A stretch of 64,000 nt of DNA, taken from positions 1 through 64,000 of the forward strand of contig CACIMN010000003.1 of the NCBI GenBank assembly GCA_902587755.1, given 5' to 3'. Below are positions 1 to 11,117 of the stretch, piece after piece. The notes below the pieces were generated by a model that saw only the letters and a list, made by a program, of their open reading frames with translations, searched no databases and was not told the origin of the DNA. A program made the position numbers and the translations under genes. Position 1 is the stretch's first letter; the number at the start of each line of letters is the position of its first letter. This stretch comes from an uncultured Pelagibacteraceae bacterium. Lineage in GTDB: Bacteria; Pseudomonadota; Alphaproteobacteria; Pelagibacterales; Pelagibacteraceae.

Positions 1-762
1 AAAATTATTATCTATCTCAACTACTTTGAATTTTTCTTTTCGACCTAATAGGTCTAAACGTTGTTCAATTTTTTCTTTAATTTTTTTTTCATCTAAAAAT
101 TCATCTGGAATTTTTTCATTAAAAACATATTGATCGTTTGTTTCACACAAATTTTGATACTTATAAAGAAGTTCACTTGCTGTTTTTAGGTTACAGAAAT
201 GCCAACCTCCATTTTCAATTATATTATTTAATCTAAATTTATCTATTCTCCAAAAAGGTCTTTTCTTAAACTTTAAACTTCTCAACCATTGAGGAGACTT
301 TAAATATTTTTTTACACACATTCTTGAGCCTATCCAAAATGGATTTGCTTGAGCTTGTAAATTTAATTTGTAGTAATAATGATTTTGCTTCAAAGCAACA
401 TATCTTTTTTTATGATCAAAACTTTTAATTGCTCGTGGGTTTGGTATTTCATCTAAATCTGATATTATTATTAAGTCATTTTTTTTAGCGTCTTCTAAGC
501 CTCTTTGAATACAGTTTCTTTGATAGTTTTCTCTTAGCCAAGGATTCTTTCCATCGGGCATGTCATCGACCTGGATGTAAATAATTTTTTTTTTAAATTT
601 ATCAAATTTTTTAATATCAAATCTAAATTTCTTATAGTTATTTTGCCAAGTCTTGTTTCCTTCAACAATTACAAAATAGTCTACATAATCATTTAAAATA
701 TTCAATCTTAAGTCTAATAGTAAGTCTTCATCCCAATAAGAAAAGCAATCATATATTTTCAT
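1..762 (-). CDS. Glycosyltransferase family 17 protein, 3' end cut by window edge
   Basis: The reading frame stays open for 254 codons from an ATG at 762 to the left edge, so the C-terminus is missing. The N-terminus ([15 protein letters not shown]), the [11 protein letters not shown] segment and an acidic SDLDEIPNP motif (about residues 91-99, the likely metal/nucleotide-sugar site), plus a later GGWHFC motif, are typical of GT17 enzymes. That family includes eukaryotic bisecting N-acetylglucosaminyltransferase and many bacterial surface-glycan enzymes. The true donor and acceptor cannot be read here. The start codon overlaps the lepA stop by 4 bases (ATGA), which suggests translational coupling to the translation operon. 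No signal peptide is seen, so it is probably cytoplasmic. Family call fairly sure, substrate unknown. Confidence 0.8.
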   Translation of the reverse strand, partial: MKIYDCFSYWDEDLLLDLRLNILNDYVDYFVIVEGNKTWQNNYKKFRFDIKKFDKFKKKIIYIQVDDMPDGKNPWLRENYQRNCIQRGLEDAKKNDLIIISDLDEIPNPRAIKSFDHKKRYVALKQNHYYYKLNLQAQANPFWIGSRMCVKKYLKSPQWLRSLKFKKRPFWRIDKFRLNNIIENGGWHFCNLKTASELLYKYQNLCETNDQYVFNEKIPDEFLDEKKIKEKIEQRLDLLGRKEKFKVVEIDNNF

Positions 763-2570
763 TTATTATCTTTGTTAATTTTTAAAACCCCTATAAAGGC
801 TTCTTGAGGAATTTCAACTCTCCCAAATTGTTTAGATCTTGCCTTTCCTTTCTTTTGTTTTTCTAAAAGTTTTCTTTTTCTATCAGTTGCACCACCACCA
901 TGAATTTTAGTAAGCACATCTTTTTTAAATCCTTTTATTGTTTCTCTCGCAATAATTTTTCCACCTATTGCAGCTTGCACTGGTATCATAAAATTATGTC
1001 TTGGTATCAAGTCTTTTAATTTTTCGCATACTTCTCTACCTGTTTTTTGAGCAAAATCTTTATGTATCATCATGGCTAAAGCATCAACTGGTTCTCCATT
1101 AACTAGAATACCAAGTTTTACCAAATCACCTTCCCTATGCTCAATGATTTCATAATCAAAACTCGCATAGCCACTAGTCATAGATTTTAGTCTGTCATTA
1201 AAATCAAAAACAACTTCATTTAATGGCAACTCATAATTTACTACAGCTCTATTACCTGAATAACTTAAATTAGTCTGAATTCCTCTTTTATCCTGACACA
1301 TTTTTATAATCGAACCTAAATATTGGTCGGGAGTAATGATTGTTGCTTTTATCCATGGCTCTTCGATATATTTGATTAAAGTTGGATCAGGTAAACTTGA
1401 TGGATTTTGAAGATCAATTATATTTCCGTTATTCAGATGAACCTTGTAAACAACACCAGGTGTAGTTGTTAATAAATTAACATCAAATTCTCTTTCTAAT
1501 CTTTCTGTTACAATTTCTAAGTGAAGTAAACCTAAAAATCCACATCTAAAACCTAATCCTAAAGCAGATGATGACTCTGGCTCAAATGAAAAACTTGCAT
1601 CATTCAATTGTAATTTAGCTAGACCGTCTTTAAGTTTTTGAAACTCAGAACTATCTACTGGAAACAGCCCACAGAACACCACCGGCTTACTTGGTTTAAA
1701 TCCTGGCAAAGCATTTTTTAAAGGTTTTGAAGCATCACAAATAGTATCTCCAACTTTTGTTTCAGACAAAACTTTAATTCCTGTTGTAATAAATCCAATT
1801 TCACCTGTTCTTAGTTCATTTATATCTACTGGTTTTGGTGTAAAAACCCCAACTTTTTCAACAATATATTCCTGGTTAGTAGACATCATTTTTATTTTCA
1901 TGTGTTTTGAAAGTTTGCCATCAATTACTCTAACTAAAATTACTACACCTAGATACGTATCATACCAACTATCAACCAATAGACATTTTAGATCCGCAGA
2001 ACTTTCTCCTTTTGGAGCTGGTAATATTGTAATAATTTGCTCTAAAATATCTTCTATTCCTTCTCCAGTTTTACCTGAACACGGAATTGCATTTTCAGTA
2101 TCAATTCCTATTACATCCTCGATTTGTTTTTTTGATCTATCGAGATCTGAAGCTGGTAAATCTACCTTATTTAAAACAGGTACTATTTCATGATTAGTAT
2201 CAAGCGCTTGATAAACGTTTGCTAAAGTTTGAGCTTCTACACCTTGAGTACTATCTACAATTAAAATTGAACCTTCACATGCATATAATGATCTACTAAC
2301 TTCATAACTGAAATCAACATGGCCTGGGGTATCAATAATATTTAAAATATAATCTTTTCCATTTTTAGCTTTGTAATTTAATTTTACGGTTTGAGCTTTA
2401 ATTGTGATTCCTCTTTCACGTTCAATATCCATAGAATCCAAAACTTGAGCTTTCATTTCTCTTTCAGTTAATCCACCGCAACTATGAATAATTCTATCAG
2501 CTATAGTAGATTTTCCATGATCAATATGTGCAATGATTGCAAAATTTCTTATATTATCAATTGTACTCAT
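759..2570 (-). CDS. lepA: Elongation factor 4 (LepA) ribosomal GTPase
   Basis: This 603-residue protein has the usual LepA length. The GTPase domain shows G1 AHIDHGKST (residues 14-22), G3 DTPGHVDF with His84, and G4 NKVD (134-137). EF-G-like domains II, III and V follow, then the LepA-specific lysine-rich C-terminal domain ([19 protein letters not shown]) that reaches toward the peptidyl-transferase centre. EF4 binds stalled or mistranslocated ribosomes and has been described as a back-translocase and as an assembly/initiation factor. It is the last complete gene of the minus-strand translation block, 8 bases downstream of pheT, and overlaps the next glycosyltransferase gene by 4 bases. The ATG start gives the canonical N-terminus. 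Confidence 0.98.
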   Translation of the reverse strand: MSTIDNIRNFAIIAHIDHGKSTIADRIIHSCGGLTEREMKAQVLDSMDIERERGITIKAQTVKLNYKAKNGKDYILNIIDTPGHVDFSYEVSRSLYACEGSILIVDSTQGVEAQTLANVYQALDTNHEIVPVLNKVDLPASDLDRSKKQIEDVIGIDTENAIPCSGKTGEGIEDILEQIITILPAPKGESSADLKCLLVDSWYDTYLGVVILVRVIDGKLSKHMKIKMMSTNQEYIVEKVGVFTPKPVDINELRTGEIGFITTGIKVLSETKVGDTICDASKPLKNALPGFKPSKPVVFCGLFPVDSSEFQKLKDGLAKLQLNDASFSFEPESSSALGLGFRCGFLGLLHLEIVTERLEREFDVNLLTTTPGVVYKVHLNNGNIIDLQNPSSLPDPTLIKYIEEPWIKATIITPDQYLGSIIKMCQDKRGIQTNLSYSGNRAVVNYELPLNEVVFDFNDRLKSMTSGYASFDYEIIEHREGDLVKLGILVNGEPVDALAMMIHKDFAQKTGREVCEKLKDLIPRHNFMIPVQAAIGGKIIARETIKGFKKDVLTKIHGGGATDRKRKLLEKQKKGKARSKQFGRVEIPQEAFIGVLKINKDNK

Positions 2571-2578
2571 TATTTTTT

Positions 2579-4987
2579 TTAAGAACGGATTTTAGCGCCA
2601 GTTTTATTTTCAACTGTTTCTATAATCAAGTTATTAATTTTCTCTAAATCATTATCCGTTAATGTTTTTTCCAATGATTGAATAGTAACACTTATAGCAA
2701 CTGATTTTTTATTTTCAGGAATATTTTCTCCTTCGTAAACGTCAAATACTTTAATGTTTGAAATTAAATTTTTATCAATAGTTGATATGACACTTACTAG
2801 ATCTTGCGTACTTATTTTTTTATCAACAATAAATGCAAAATCTCTCTCAGATTTTTGAAAGTCAGACACTGAATATTTTATTTTTTGATCTTTTAAAGGT
2901 TTTTTTGGCAATTTTAAATTATCTAGAAATATTTCGAATCCTACTAAAGACTCTGTTTTAATATCTAACTTTTTGATAATGTTTGGATGAATTTCACCAA
3001 AATAAGCAGCTACCTTATCTTTTCCCTTATTTAAGTATACTCTACCTGATTTTCCTGGATGATAATAATTAGGGCTTTCATCATCAATATAAAATTTTTC
3101 TGAGTCATAACCGGCTTCTACTAAAGTTTGTATAACATCTCTTTTAATATCAAAAACATCTATATTTCTTTCTTTTTCAATCCATGAAAGTCGAGATTTT
3201 TTTCCAGCTGACAAACCACAAACAACTGTATTCTGTTCTCCAGGTTTTGAACCATAAAATATTGGCCCTATTTCAAATATTGATAAATCTTTAATTCCTC
3301 TATCTAAGTTTTTGCTCATGTACATTACTAAATTTGAAAAAATAGAATTTCTTAATACTCCCAATTCAGAGCTAATTGGATTTACAATTTTTATTTCTTT
3401 ACTATATTCTTTAAAGTGATCATTATATTTAGAGTCTGTAAAAGACCATGTAATTGCTTCCAAATACCCTTTGGATGCTACTGCCCTTTGAAGAAAATGA
3501 AATAACTTTTGAGTTGGATTTAAAGTATTTTTTGATCTTTCTTTAATAGGATTTTCTATTTTTATTTTTTCATAGCCACTAATTCTTACAAGTTCCTCAA
3601 CTATATCAATTTCTTGAACAATATCTGGTCTCCAAGATGGAACTGATAATTTAAAGAATTTTTTTTCTTTTTTTAATTTAAAGCCAAGCTTTTCTAAAAT
3701 GATTATCATTTCTTTGGTTGAAATTTTAAAACCAGTAATTTTTTCAAATGTTTTTGGTTCAAATTTTATTACTTTGTTTTTATAAGTTTCAATTTTTTGA
3801 ATATCTATTTTACTAATTTCACCACCACAAATTTCCTTAATTAAAAAAGCTGCTTTATTCAATCCATCTTCAATAGATAACTGATCAATACCTCTTTCAA
3901 ATCTAAATTTAGCATCTGTATCGATATTCAATTTTTTAGCAGTTTTTCTAATTGATCTTGGATCAAAATAAGCCGATTCTAATAAAACATTTTTTGTATC
4001 TAACTCTGTACCAGATCTTGTTCCTCCAATAATTCCTCCTAAACCTAAGACACCTTTGTTGTCACTTATTACACACATTTCATCATGTAGTTTATAATTT
4101 TTATTATCTAGAGCAGTAAATTCTTCTCCTGATTTTGAATTTCTAACAATTATTCCCTTATCAATTTTATCAGCATCGTATGCATGCAAAGGACGATTAA
4201 TATCAATCATGACATAATTTGTAATATCTACAATTGCAGATATTGGTTTTTGACCTATAGAAATTAATTTATCTTTCAACCATTTAGGACTTTCTGTATT
4301 TTTAACGTTAGTTATCAAGCAGCTGCCAAAAGACAAACAGCCTTGTTTTTTTTCTTTTGTTATTTTTACTTTTAAGGTCTGTTTTTTATTAGATTTAATT
4401 TTTTTATCTTTTTCTGGTTTTAAATTTCCAAAACCTGCGGCTGATAGATCTCTTGCTATCCCCCGAACACCAAGACAGTCTGGTCTATTTGGTGTAATTG
4501 ATAAATCGATAAGATTAGAACTTGGTTTAGAAAAATAACTTTTTCCAATATTTTTTGCATATTTCAAAGATGATAATTCAGTAATTCCATCACTTTCATC
4601 TGATAAATTCAATTCAGACTCAGAACAAAGCATTCCATAAGATGTAACATCTCTAATTTTAGCAACAACAAGTTTAGTTTTGTTTTTTGGGATTATTGCA
4701 CCTGGTGGAGCATACACAGTAATAAGACCCTCTCTTGCATTTGCAGCCCCACAAATAACTTTTTTGATTTCTTTATTACCAACATCAACATCGCAAACTT
4801 TAAGCCTATCTGCGTTTGGGTGTTTTTCTGTTTTTATGATTTTTGCTACCTTAAATAAATCTAATCCTTCAGATAAATTTTCTATACTCTCAACCTCAAG
4901 ACCTATGTCTGTTAGTTTCTCAAGAAGTTTATCTTCTTTAGCACTTATTTTTAAATGATCTTTTAACCATTCATATGTAATCTTCAT
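2579..4987 (-). CDS. pheT: Phenylalanine-tRNA ligase beta subunit
   Basis: This 802-residue protein is the beta chain of the alpha2-beta2 phenylalanyl-tRNA synthetase, which charges tRNA-Phe using ATP. The order of domains matches bacterial PheT: an N-terminal tRNA-binding OB fold (about residues 40-150, [19 protein letters not shown]), the B3/4 editing region ([19 protein letters not shown] and after), the B5 domain, the inactive synthetase-like core (RFERGIDQ region), and a C-terminal ferredoxin-like anticodon-binding domain ([19 protein letters not shown], about residues 705-800). The ATG overlaps the pheS stop by 4 bases (ATGA), consistent with coupled, stoichiometric synthesis of the subunits. 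Confidence 0.98.
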   Translation of the reverse strand: MKITYEWLKDHLKISAKEDKLLEKLTDIGLEVESIENLSEGLDLFKVAKIIKTEKHPNADRLKVCDVDVGNKEIKKVICGAANAREGLITVYAPPGAIIPKNKTKLVVAKIRDVTSYGMLCSESELNLSDESDGITELSSLKYAKNIGKSYFSKPSSNLIDLSITPNRPDCLGVRGIARDLSAAGFGNLKPEKDKKIKSNKKQTLKVKITKEKKQGCLSFGSCLITNVKNTESPKWLKDKLISIGQKPISAIVDITNYVMIDINRPLHAYDADKIDKGIIVRNSKSGEEFTALDNKNYKLHDEMCVISDNKGVLGLGGIIGGTRSGTELDTKNVLLESAYFDPRSIRKTAKKLNIDTDAKFRFERGIDQLSIEDGLNKAAFLIKEICGGEISKIDIQKIETYKNKVIKFEPKTFEKITGFKISTKEMIIILEKLGFKLKKEKKFFKLSVPSWRPDIVQEIDIVEELVRISGYEKIKIENPIKERSKNTLNPTQKLFHFLQRAVASKGYLEAITWSFTDSKYNDHFKEYSKEIKIVNPISSELGVLRNSIFSNLVMYMSKNLDRGIKDLSIFEIGPIFYGSKPGEQNTVVCGLSAGKKSRLSWIEKERNIDVFDIKRDVIQTLVEAGYDSEKFYIDDESPNYYHPGKSGRVYLNKGKDKVAAYFGEIHPNIIKKLDIKTESLVGFEIFLDNLKLPKKPLKDQKIKYSVSDFQKSERDFAFIVDKKISTQDLVSVISTIDKNLISNIKVFDVYEGENIPENKKSVAISVTIQSLEKTLTDNDLEKINNLIIETVENKTGAKIRS

Positions 4988-6051
4988 CTGCTTAAACCTC
5001 TGTAATTTGAGGGAACATCAAGTGGATCAAAACCAAAATGATTTAGCCATCTGTAGTCACAATCAAAAAACGCTCTTAAATCATTAATGCCGTATTTAAG
5101 CATTGCTAATCGGTCTATACCTATGCCAAAAGCGTATCCTTGAAATTTAGAAGGATCTACTTTTACATTTTTTAAAACATTAGGATGCACCATGCCACAG
5201 CCTAAAATTTCAAGCCACTTATCTCCTTCTCCGATAATTATTTTGCCATCTTTTATTTCATAACCAATATCAACTTCTGCAGATGGTTCTGTAAATGGAA
5301 AATGACTGGGTCTAAATCTCATTTTAATTTTTTCGACCTCAAAAAATTCTTTAATAAAATAATTCAAGCATCCTTTTAAATGTCCCATATTAATATTTGT
5401 GTCTATATGCAAACCTTCTACTTGATGAAACATTGGTGCGTGTGTTTGATCACTATCAGATCTATAAGTTCTACCAGGAGCAATGATCTTAAATGGAGGT
5501 TTGTCTTTTAGCATAGTTCTAATTTGAACTGGTGAAGTATGAGTTCGTAACAAAACTTCTTTGTTTTCATCTAAGTAAAATGTATCATGCATATCTCTTG
5601 CTGGATGATTGTCCGGTGTGTTTAAAGCAGTAAAGTTGTTATATTCATTTTCAACATCAGGGCCTTCCTCAACACTAAATCCTATTTCAGAGAAAATAGA
5701 TGAAATTTCATCAATAGTTTGTGATACTGGATGAACTTTTCCTCTAACGAATGGTCTTTCAGGTAAAGTTATATCAACTTTTTCCTTTTCTAATTTTTCG
5801 TTTATCTTTTTTCCTTCTATCTCTTTAATTTTAGAAGTTATCAAATTCTGAAGCTCATCTTTAACTTGATTTAAATCTGATGCAAATTTTTTTCTATCAG
5901 TCTCTGGAATTGACCCTATTGTTTTAAATTTTGATGAAATTAAACCATTTTTACCAAAGAGATCAGTTTTGATTTCATTTATTTGATCAATGCTTAAATC
6001 ATTTTCAAGCTTTGATATAAACTGATCTCTAATATTTTTTATCTCTGACAT
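4984..6051 (-). CDS. pheS: Phenylalanine-tRNA ligase alpha subunit
   Basis: This is the 355-residue catalytic alpha subunit. The N-terminal coiled coil that contacts tRNA-Phe (about residues 1-85) is followed by the class II core: [10 protein letters not shown], motif 2 [17 protein letters not shown], and motif 3 GFGIDR-type [11 protein letters not shown] near the C-terminus. Length is slightly above the E. coli enzyme. It lies 43 bases downstream of rplT in the same order as the E. coli thrS-infC-rpmI-rplT-pheM-pheS-pheT operon, but no pheM-like leader peptide gene is present in the gap, so phenylalanine-responsive attenuation of the E. coli type is not supported here. Confidence 0.98.
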   Translation of the reverse strand: MSEIKNIRDQFISKLENDLSIDQINEIKTDLFGKNGLISSKFKTIGSIPETDRKKFASDLNQVKDELQNLITSKIKEIEGKKINEKLEKEKVDITLPERPFVRGKVHPVSQTIDEISSIFSEIGFSVEEGPDVENEYNNFTALNTPDNHPARDMHDTFYLDENKEVLLRTHTSPVQIRTMLKDKPPFKIIAPGRTYRSDSDQTHAPMFHQVEGLHIDTNINMGHLKGCLNYFIKEFFEVEKIKMRFRPSHFPFTEPSAEVDIGYEIKDGKIIIGEGDKWLEILGCGMVHPNVLKNVKVDPSKFQGYAFGIGIDRLAMLKYGINDLRAFFDCDYRWLNHFGFDPLDVPSNYRGLSR

Positions 6052-6094
6052 ATTAGTAGATTATTTCCTTAAGAAATAAAAACAATAGCGAAGA

Positions 6095-6451
6095 TTAATT
6101 TAAAGCTGATTGAGCTTTTTGGACAATTGTTTTGAATGCTTCTGGGCTATCGTAAGCAATTTCAGCAAGAATTTTTCTATCTATTGCAATACCGCATTTA
6201 TTTAATCCATTGATAAATTTTGAGTAAGTTAAGCCTTCAGCTCTAACTCCAGCGTTGATTCTCTGTATCCACAATGATTTAAAATCTCTTTTTTTATTTC
6301 TTCTGTCTCTGTAAGCGTATTGCATGGATTTTTCCATAGCTTGCTTAGCAACTCTAATAGTGTTTTTTCTTCTACCCCATTGACCCTTTACAGCTTTTAA
6401 AACTTTTTTATGTTTAGCTTTACTGGTTACACCTCTTTTAACTCTTGCCAT
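6095..6451 (-). CDS. rplT: 50S ribosomal protein L20
   Basis: This basic 118-residue protein has the standard L20 length and sequence ([19 protein letters not shown]; later [24 protein letters not shown]). L20 binds 23S rRNA early and is essential for 50S assembly. In E. coli and B. subtilis it also represses the infC-rpmI-rplT mRNA; whether that occurs here cannot be told, as no clear leader mimic was found. It starts 2 bases after rpmI stops, which fits coupled translation. A weak AT-only inverted repeat (6061-6079) lies between it and pheS. Confidence 0.98.
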   Translation of the reverse strand: MARVKRGVTSKAKHKKVLKAVKGQWGRRKNTIRVAKQAMEKSMQYAYRDRRNKKRDFKSLWIQRINAGVRAEGLTYSKFINGLNKCGIAIDRKILAEIAYDSPEAFKTIVQKAQSALN

Positions 6452-6453
6452 TA

Positions 6454-6660
6454 TTAACCTCTTAAACTGTAAGGCATGTATGACTTAACAATTTTTCCAT
6501 CTTGTTTAGACAATGTTGTAGTGCCTCTCAGTTTTCTTATTTGTGAATTCGTTCTTTTGATCATACCATGTCTTTTGCCTGCTTGAGCAGAAATAACTTT
6601 ACCCTTAGCAGATATTTTAAATCTTTTTTTTGCTGAGCTTTTTGTTTTTAGTTTTGGCAT
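6454..6660 (-). CDS. rpmI: 50S ribosomal protein L35
   Basis: This 68-residue lysine/arginine-rich protein has the usual L35 size and signature ([21 protein letters not shown], then [17 protein letters not shown]). It is a small structural component of the large ribosomal subunit. It lies between infC (54 bases upstream) and rplT (2 bases downstream), the classic IF3-L35-L20 arrangement. Confidence 0.98.
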   Translation of the reverse strand: MPKLKTKSSAKKRFKISAKGKVISAQAGKRHGMIKRTNSQIRKLRGTTTLSKQDGKIVKSYMPYSLRG

Positions 6661-6713
6661 AATTCTGCGGACTTATACAAAGAAAGATATAATTTTACAA
6701 CCTCTATTAAGGC

Positions 6714-7259
6714 TTATAAAGGCTGAATTACCATAATCATTTGCTTCCCATCAAACTTGGGATGTAATTCCACCTTACCGATATCTTTCATATCTTCTTT
6801 AATTTTGCCCATTAGTTCGTTTCCTAAATGGGAATGCTGGAGTTCTCTACCTTTAAATCTAATAGTGAATTTTACCTTATCTCCTTTAGCTATAAATTTT
6901 TTAGCATTTTTAACTTTAAACTCATAATCATGAGTTTCCGTAACAGGTCTCATTTTAATTTCTTTTAAAGAAACAATTTTTTGTTTTTTCTTTGCTAGAT
7001 TTGCTTTTTTCTGAGCATCATACTTGTATTTACCCATATCCATTATTTTACATACTGGAGGATTTGCATTAGGTGCTATTTCAATTAAATCTAAACCTTG
7101 ATTTTTTGCCATTGAAATAGCCTCATTGGTATTTATAACTCCAAGATTTTCGCCATCACTTGCTATTACTTGTACATCTGGAGAAGAAATTCTATTATTA
7201 GATCTTGGACCTCTGTCCTTAGTTCTTCTTTGAAAATAATTTTGCTTGAAGTCTGCCAC
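6714..7259 (-). CDS. infC: Translation initiation factor IF-3 (GTG start)
   Basis: This 181-residue IF-3 has an N-terminal domain (RISSPDVQVIASDGENLGVI, about residues 23-42), a lysine-rich linker, and the C-terminal domain (KEIKMRPVTETHDYEFKVKNA) that blocks 30S-50S joining and proofreads the start codon. The first codon is GTG directly after the thrS stop TAA, with no gap and no obvious Shine-Dalgarno, implying coupling to thrS. E. coli infC uses a rare AUU start for autoregulation; GTG is not a comparable discriminator, so that loop is not supported. No in-frame ATG precedes the conserved domain, so the GTG call is fairly safe. Confidence 0.95.
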   Translation of the reverse strand: MADFKQNYFQRRTKDRGPRSNNRISSPDVQVIASDGENLGVINTNEAISMAKNQGLDLIEIAPNANPPVCKIMDMGKYKYDAQKKANLAKKKQKIVSLKEIKMRPVTETHDYEFKVKNAKKFIAKGDKVKFTIRFKGRELQHSHLGNELMGKIKEDMKDIGKVELHPKFDGKQMIMVIQPL

Positions 7260-9176
7260 TTAGTTTGATGATGCTTTATTTAAAGCAGAGAATGTTTTTA
7301 AAAATTTATCTATACCCATATTTTCTTGTTTATTAGAGTCTAATCTTCTAATCGTTACTGAATTGGAGTCAACTTCTTTTTTACCACAAATTAATAAAAG
7401 CGGTATTTTTGCTAAAGAATGATCTCTAATTTTATAATTTAAATTATGATTTTTTAAATCTACTGCTGAACTTATACCTGAATTTTTAATTTTTTCTGAT
7501 ACCTTGAGTGCATAATCATTAAATTCTTCTGAAATAGGTATTACCATAGTTTGTAAAGGAGATATCCAAAATGGAAATTTGCCCGCATAGTTTTCAATTA
7601 AAATTCCAATAAATCTCTCTAAAGAACCAAATAATGCTCTGTGCAACATAACAGGAATTTTTTTAGTTCCATCTTTATCAACATAAGAAGCGTCTAATCT
7701 TCCAGGTAAATTTAGATCTACTTGCAAAGTTCCACATTGCCAATCTCTGCCAATAGCATCTCGTAAAACAAATTCAATTTTAGGACCATAAAATGCTCCC
7801 TCACCTTTATTAATAGTATATTCTAATTTAGAAGCTTTAACAGCTTCGAGTAAGGAGGCTTCTGCTTTATCCCATATTAAATCATCACCAACTCTTATTT
7901 CCGGTCTATCTGCATATTTTAGAATTACATTTTCAAAACCAAGGTCCTTATAAATATCTAGTATTAAATTTGTAACAATTAAACATTCACTAGTAATTTG
8001 ATCTTCAGTACAAAAAATATGGGCATCATCTTGTGTAAAGGCTCGTACTCTTAATAACCCATGTAAAGCGCCAGATGGCTCATAACGATGAACTTTTCCA
8101 AATTCAGCAAAACGTAAAGGAAGATCTCTGTAACTTTTTAGGCCTTGATTAAATACCTGAATATGACCAGGGCAATTCATCGGTTTAATTGCAAAAACTT
8201 TCTCATCTGGTGTTTCAGAAGTGTACATGTTTTCTCCATATTTTTCCCAATGTCCTGATTTTTCCCATAGTTGTCTATCTAGTACCTCAGGAGTATTTAC
8301 CTCTTTATAACCGGCAGCATCTTGTCTGCTTCTCATGTAGTTAATTAGCTTTTGAAATAAACCCCATCCTCTTTCATGCCAAAATACTGAGCCAGGGCTT
8401 TCTTCTCTAAAGTGAAATAAATCCATTTCTCTTCCTAATTTTCTATGATCTCTTTTTTCCGCTTCTTCTATTCTTTTCAAATATTCATCTAGATCTTTTT
8501 GAGTTGCCCAACTCGTACCATATATTCGTTGCAACATTTCATTATTAGAGTCTCCTCTCCAATATGCTCCTGATACTTTTGTAAGTTTAAAATATTTTCC
8601 TATTTTACCTGTAGAGGATAGATGTGGGCCTCTACATAAATCATGCCATTCTCCATGAAAATAAATTGATACATCTTCGTTTTCAGGTATGGCTTCAATC
8701 AGCTCGGCTTTATAAATTTCTCCTTTTTTTTTAAAATGACTAATTGCTTTATTTCTATCCCAAACTTCTCTTTTTGTTATTTCATTCCTATCAACAATCT
8801 CTCTCATTTTATTTTCAATTTTTACTAGATCATCCTCTGTGAATGGTTCTTTTCTAGCAAAGTCGTAATAAAATCCATTTTCAATCACGGGTCCAATTGT
8901 AACTTGAGTTCCAGGAAATAATTCTTGAACAGCCATAGCTAAAATATGAGCTGTGTCATGCCTTATAGTTTCCAAGCCCTCAGGATTTTTTGAAGTAAAA
9001 ATTTTTACAGAACAATCTTTTTCAATTAGAAAATCAAGATCTTTAAGCTCACCATCAACGCTTATGACCATGGCTTGCTTGGCTAACGATTTACTAATTT
9101 TTTCAGCTACTTCCAGTCCAGTAACTTTATTAGGAAAATCAATATTGTTTCCGTCAGGTAATGTTATTATCGGCAT
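7260..9176 (-). CDS. thrS: Threonine-tRNA ligase
   Basis: This 638-residue enzyme has a TGS domain (residues 1-60), an editing domain with the HxxxH pair (HDTAH, about residues 73-77), and a class II catalytic core with the zinc/ATP-site landmarks MNCPGHIQVF and RYEPSGALHGLLRVRAFTQDDAH, then an anticodon-binding domain. It charges tRNA-Thr and removes mischarged serine. It is the first gene of the thrS-infC-rpmI-rplT-pheS-pheT-lepA block. Its ATG is immediately after the stop of the upstream glycosyltransferase gene, so that gene may share the transcript. Confidence 0.98.
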   Translation of the reverse strand: MPIITLPDGNNIDFPNKVTGLEVAEKISKSLAKQAMVISVDGELKDLDFLIEKDCSVKIFTSKNPEGLETIRHDTAHILAMAVQELFPGTQVTIGPVIENGFYYDFARKEPFTEDDLVKIENKMREIVDRNEITKREVWDRNKAISHFKKKGEIYKAELIEAIPENEDVSIYFHGEWHDLCRGPHLSSTGKIGKYFKLTKVSGAYWRGDSNNEMLQRIYGTSWATQKDLDEYLKRIEEAEKRDHRKLGREMDLFHFREESPGSVFWHERGWGLFQKLINYMRSRQDAAGYKEVNTPEVLDRQLWEKSGHWEKYGENMYTSETPDEKVFAIKPMNCPGHIQVFNQGLKSYRDLPLRFAEFGKVHRYEPSGALHGLLRVRAFTQDDAHIFCTEDQITSECLIVTNLILDIYKDLGFENVILKYADRPEIRVGDDLIWDKAEASLLEAVKASKLEYTINKGEGAFYGPKIEFVLRDAIGRDWQCGTLQVDLNLPGRLDASYVDKDGTKKIPVMLHRALFGSLERFIGILIENYAGKFPFWISPLQTMVIPISEEFNDYALKVSEKIKNSGISSAVDLKNHNLNYKIRDHSLAKIPLLLICGKKEVDSNSVTIRRLDSNKQENMGIDKFLKTFSALNKASSN

Positions 9177-10331
9177 TTAATTTAATAATCTCTTATACTC
9201 TGAATAAGTAGAAAAGCACATTTTTTCAACATTAAATTTTTGAACTATGTTTTTTCTTCCCTCATTACCAATTGATTTTAATAGAGTTTCATCCATCTTA
9301 AGAGTTTTTAAAATTTTATCACTTAATGATTTAGCATTTCCTGCTTCGAATAAAAAACCAGTTTTTTCATCAATTATCGTTTCGTTAGAACCTCCAATGT
9401 TACTTGCTATAATTGGTTTTTCCATTGATTGTGCTTCAACAGCAACTCTGCCAAAAGCCTCTGGTTCTGTTGAGGCTGAAACAATAATATCAGAAACTTT
9501 ATAAGCTAAGGCCATATCTTTACAATGATCTATGAATCTTATTTGTTTCAATAATCTGTATTGCTCTGAGAGTCTTATTAATTTTTTCTTATATAAATCT
9601 CTACCTTGATCACTACCTAAAATAACTGCATAAAACGCTTCATAACCCAGTTCTATATTCACTAAATTAATTGCCTCTATAAAAACTTCCTGTCCCTTCC
9701 AAGAGGTTAATCTACCAGGTAAAAGTATAATTTTTTTATCTTTTTCAATGTTCCATTTTTTTAATAATTTTTTCTCATCAATTTCAATTTTAGTTGTTGG
9801 ATCAAAGTAGTCGACATTTATTCCTCTAAAAATAACCATTAATTTTTTTTTCTCATTTAAATATTTTGAATAATTTTTTTTTATATGAGAAAAAATAAAA
9901 TTAGATCCTGCAATAATTAAATCTGCTCTAATCATTACTGAATTATAAATTTTTTTTATATTACTCTTAAAATTGTATGTTCCATGAAATGTAGTTACAA
10001 ATTTTCGTCCTGTGATTTTTGTTGCTAACAAACATGACCAAGCAGGTGCTCTACTTCTCGCGTGAACAAGAGAAATATTATAAACCAAAATTATTCCAAT
10101 TAAGATAAAAGCATTAATTAAAATTAGTAAAGGATTTTTACTTTGCACTGGAAGTCTAAATATTTTAACTTTTTTTCTATCTACAAATTTAAGTAATTCA
10201 CCACCACTTGTTACAATAAATGATTTACAATTATTTTCTGGTAAATAATGGGCAATATCATAACAGCCTGTTTCAGCTCCTCCATAACCTAATTTTGGAA
10301 TTACTTGTAAAACTTTTAAATCAGATGACAT
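9177..10331 (-). CDS. GT4-family glycosyltransferase
   Basis: This 384-residue GT-B fold enzyme has an N-terminal domain starting LKVLQVIPKLGYGGAETG, a feature of nucleotide-sugar retaining transferases, then a GT4 C-terminal domain (ILLPGRLTSWKGQEVFIEA) and the EX7E-type site EPEAFGRVAVEAQSMEKPII. A hydrophobic stretch near residue 70 (NPLLILINAFILIGIILVYN) may anchor it to the inner membrane. It probably adds a sugar to lipopolysaccharide or another envelope glycan; the sugar is not predictable. It ends exactly where thrS starts. A 42-base gap separates it from the divergent hydrolase gene, so both promoters must be packed there. Confidence 0.85.
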   Translation of the reverse strand: MSSDLKVLQVIPKLGYGGAETGCYDIAHYLPENNCKSFIVTSGGELLKFVDRKKVKIFRLPVQSKNPLLILINAFILIGIILVYNISLVHARSRAPAWSCLLATKITGRKFVTTFHGTYNFKSNIKKIYNSVMIRADLIIAGSNFIFSHIKKNYSKYLNEKKKLMVIFRGINVDYFDPTTKIEIDEKKLLKKWNIEKDKKIILLPGRLTSWKGQEVFIEAINLVNIELGYEAFYAVILGSDQGRDLYKKKLIRLSEQYRLLKQIRFIDHCKDMALAYKVSDIIVSASTEPEAFGRVAVEAQSMEKPIIASNIGGSNETIIDEKTGFLFEAGNAKSLSDKILKTLKMDETLLKSIGNEGRKNIVQKFNVEKMCFSTYSEYKRLLN

Positions 10332-10373
10332 TTGATATGATTATATATTAATAGACAAAACTTATAAACGATT

Positions 10374-11117
10374 ATGGCAAATTTCAGATTTCATCAAATA
10401 TCGAATACACAAAAAATTAGACATATTTCCAAAATTTATAAGAATAGTTCTTTTATAGTTTTTTTGCATGGCTTTATGTCAGATCTTGAAGGAAAAAAAC
10501 CAAATGCATTTTTGAAATTTGCTAAAAAAAATAAAATTAGTTTTTTGGCACTAGAATACTCTGGTCATGGTAAATCTTCTGGAAAATTTGAAAATGGAAA
10601 TATTTCAAAATGGAGTAAAGAGACATCAATTTTAATAAAAAAATACGTTAAAAAAAAAGAATTTATACTAATTGGTTCAAGTATGGGTGCATGGATTTCG
10701 CTCAATCAATTCAAAATTTTCAAAAAACAGATTAAAGGATTTTTAGGAATAGGGGCTGCTCCTGAATTTTTAGAAAATTTAATGTGGAAAAAATTTACTA
10801 AAAAAATGAAAAAGGAAACAATACGTAAGGGTATTTATCTATTAAGACATGACAATTATGAATATCCAATTACTCTACAATTAATAAAAGATGGAAGAAA
10901 AAACAAAGTCTTAAATAAGAAAATTAATTCAAATATTAAAGTAACAATGGTACATGGTGAAAAAGATGAGGCAGTTCCTGTCTCATATTCAAGAAAAGTT
11001 TTAAAATTATTTCCAAAAGCTAAGAAAAAATTAAATATTATAAAAAAAGGTGATCACAGTTTATCAAATAAAAAATGGCTAAATATAATTTTAAAAGAGC
11101 TTCAATTATTAATTTAG
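10374..11117 (+). CDS. Alpha/beta hydrolase, small serine esterase type
   Basis: This 247-residue protein shows an alpha/beta-hydrolase layout: oxyanion strand FIVFLHGFMSD (about residues 27-37), nucleophile elbow GSSMGAW with Ser near residue 103, acid region HGEKDEAVP (about 192-200), and catalytic His in KKGDHSLSN (near 229). It resembles short carboxylesterases of the ABHD10-like group; the substrate is unknown. No signal peptide is visible. It is transcribed away from the GT4 gene and converges on gltB, the two stop codons overlapping by 4 bases. Confidence 0.8.
   Translation: MANFRFHQISNTQKIRHISKIYKNSSFIVFLHGFMSDLEGKKPNAFLKFAKKNKISFLALEYSGHGKSSGKFENGNISKWSKETSILIKKYVKKKEFILIGSSMGAWISLNQFKIFKKQIKGFLGIGAAPEFLENLMWKKFTKKMKKETIRKGIYLLRHDNYEYPITLQLIKDGRKNKVLNKKINSNIKVTMVHGEKDEAVPVSYSRKVLKLFPKAKKKLNIIKKGDHSLSNKKWLNIILKELQLLI

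Noticed and set aside
6061-6079. Inverted repeat TTATTTC/GAAATAA between rplT and pheS as an attenuator
   Set aside because: The stem is almost all A-U pairs, there is no leader peptide and no U tract; too weak.
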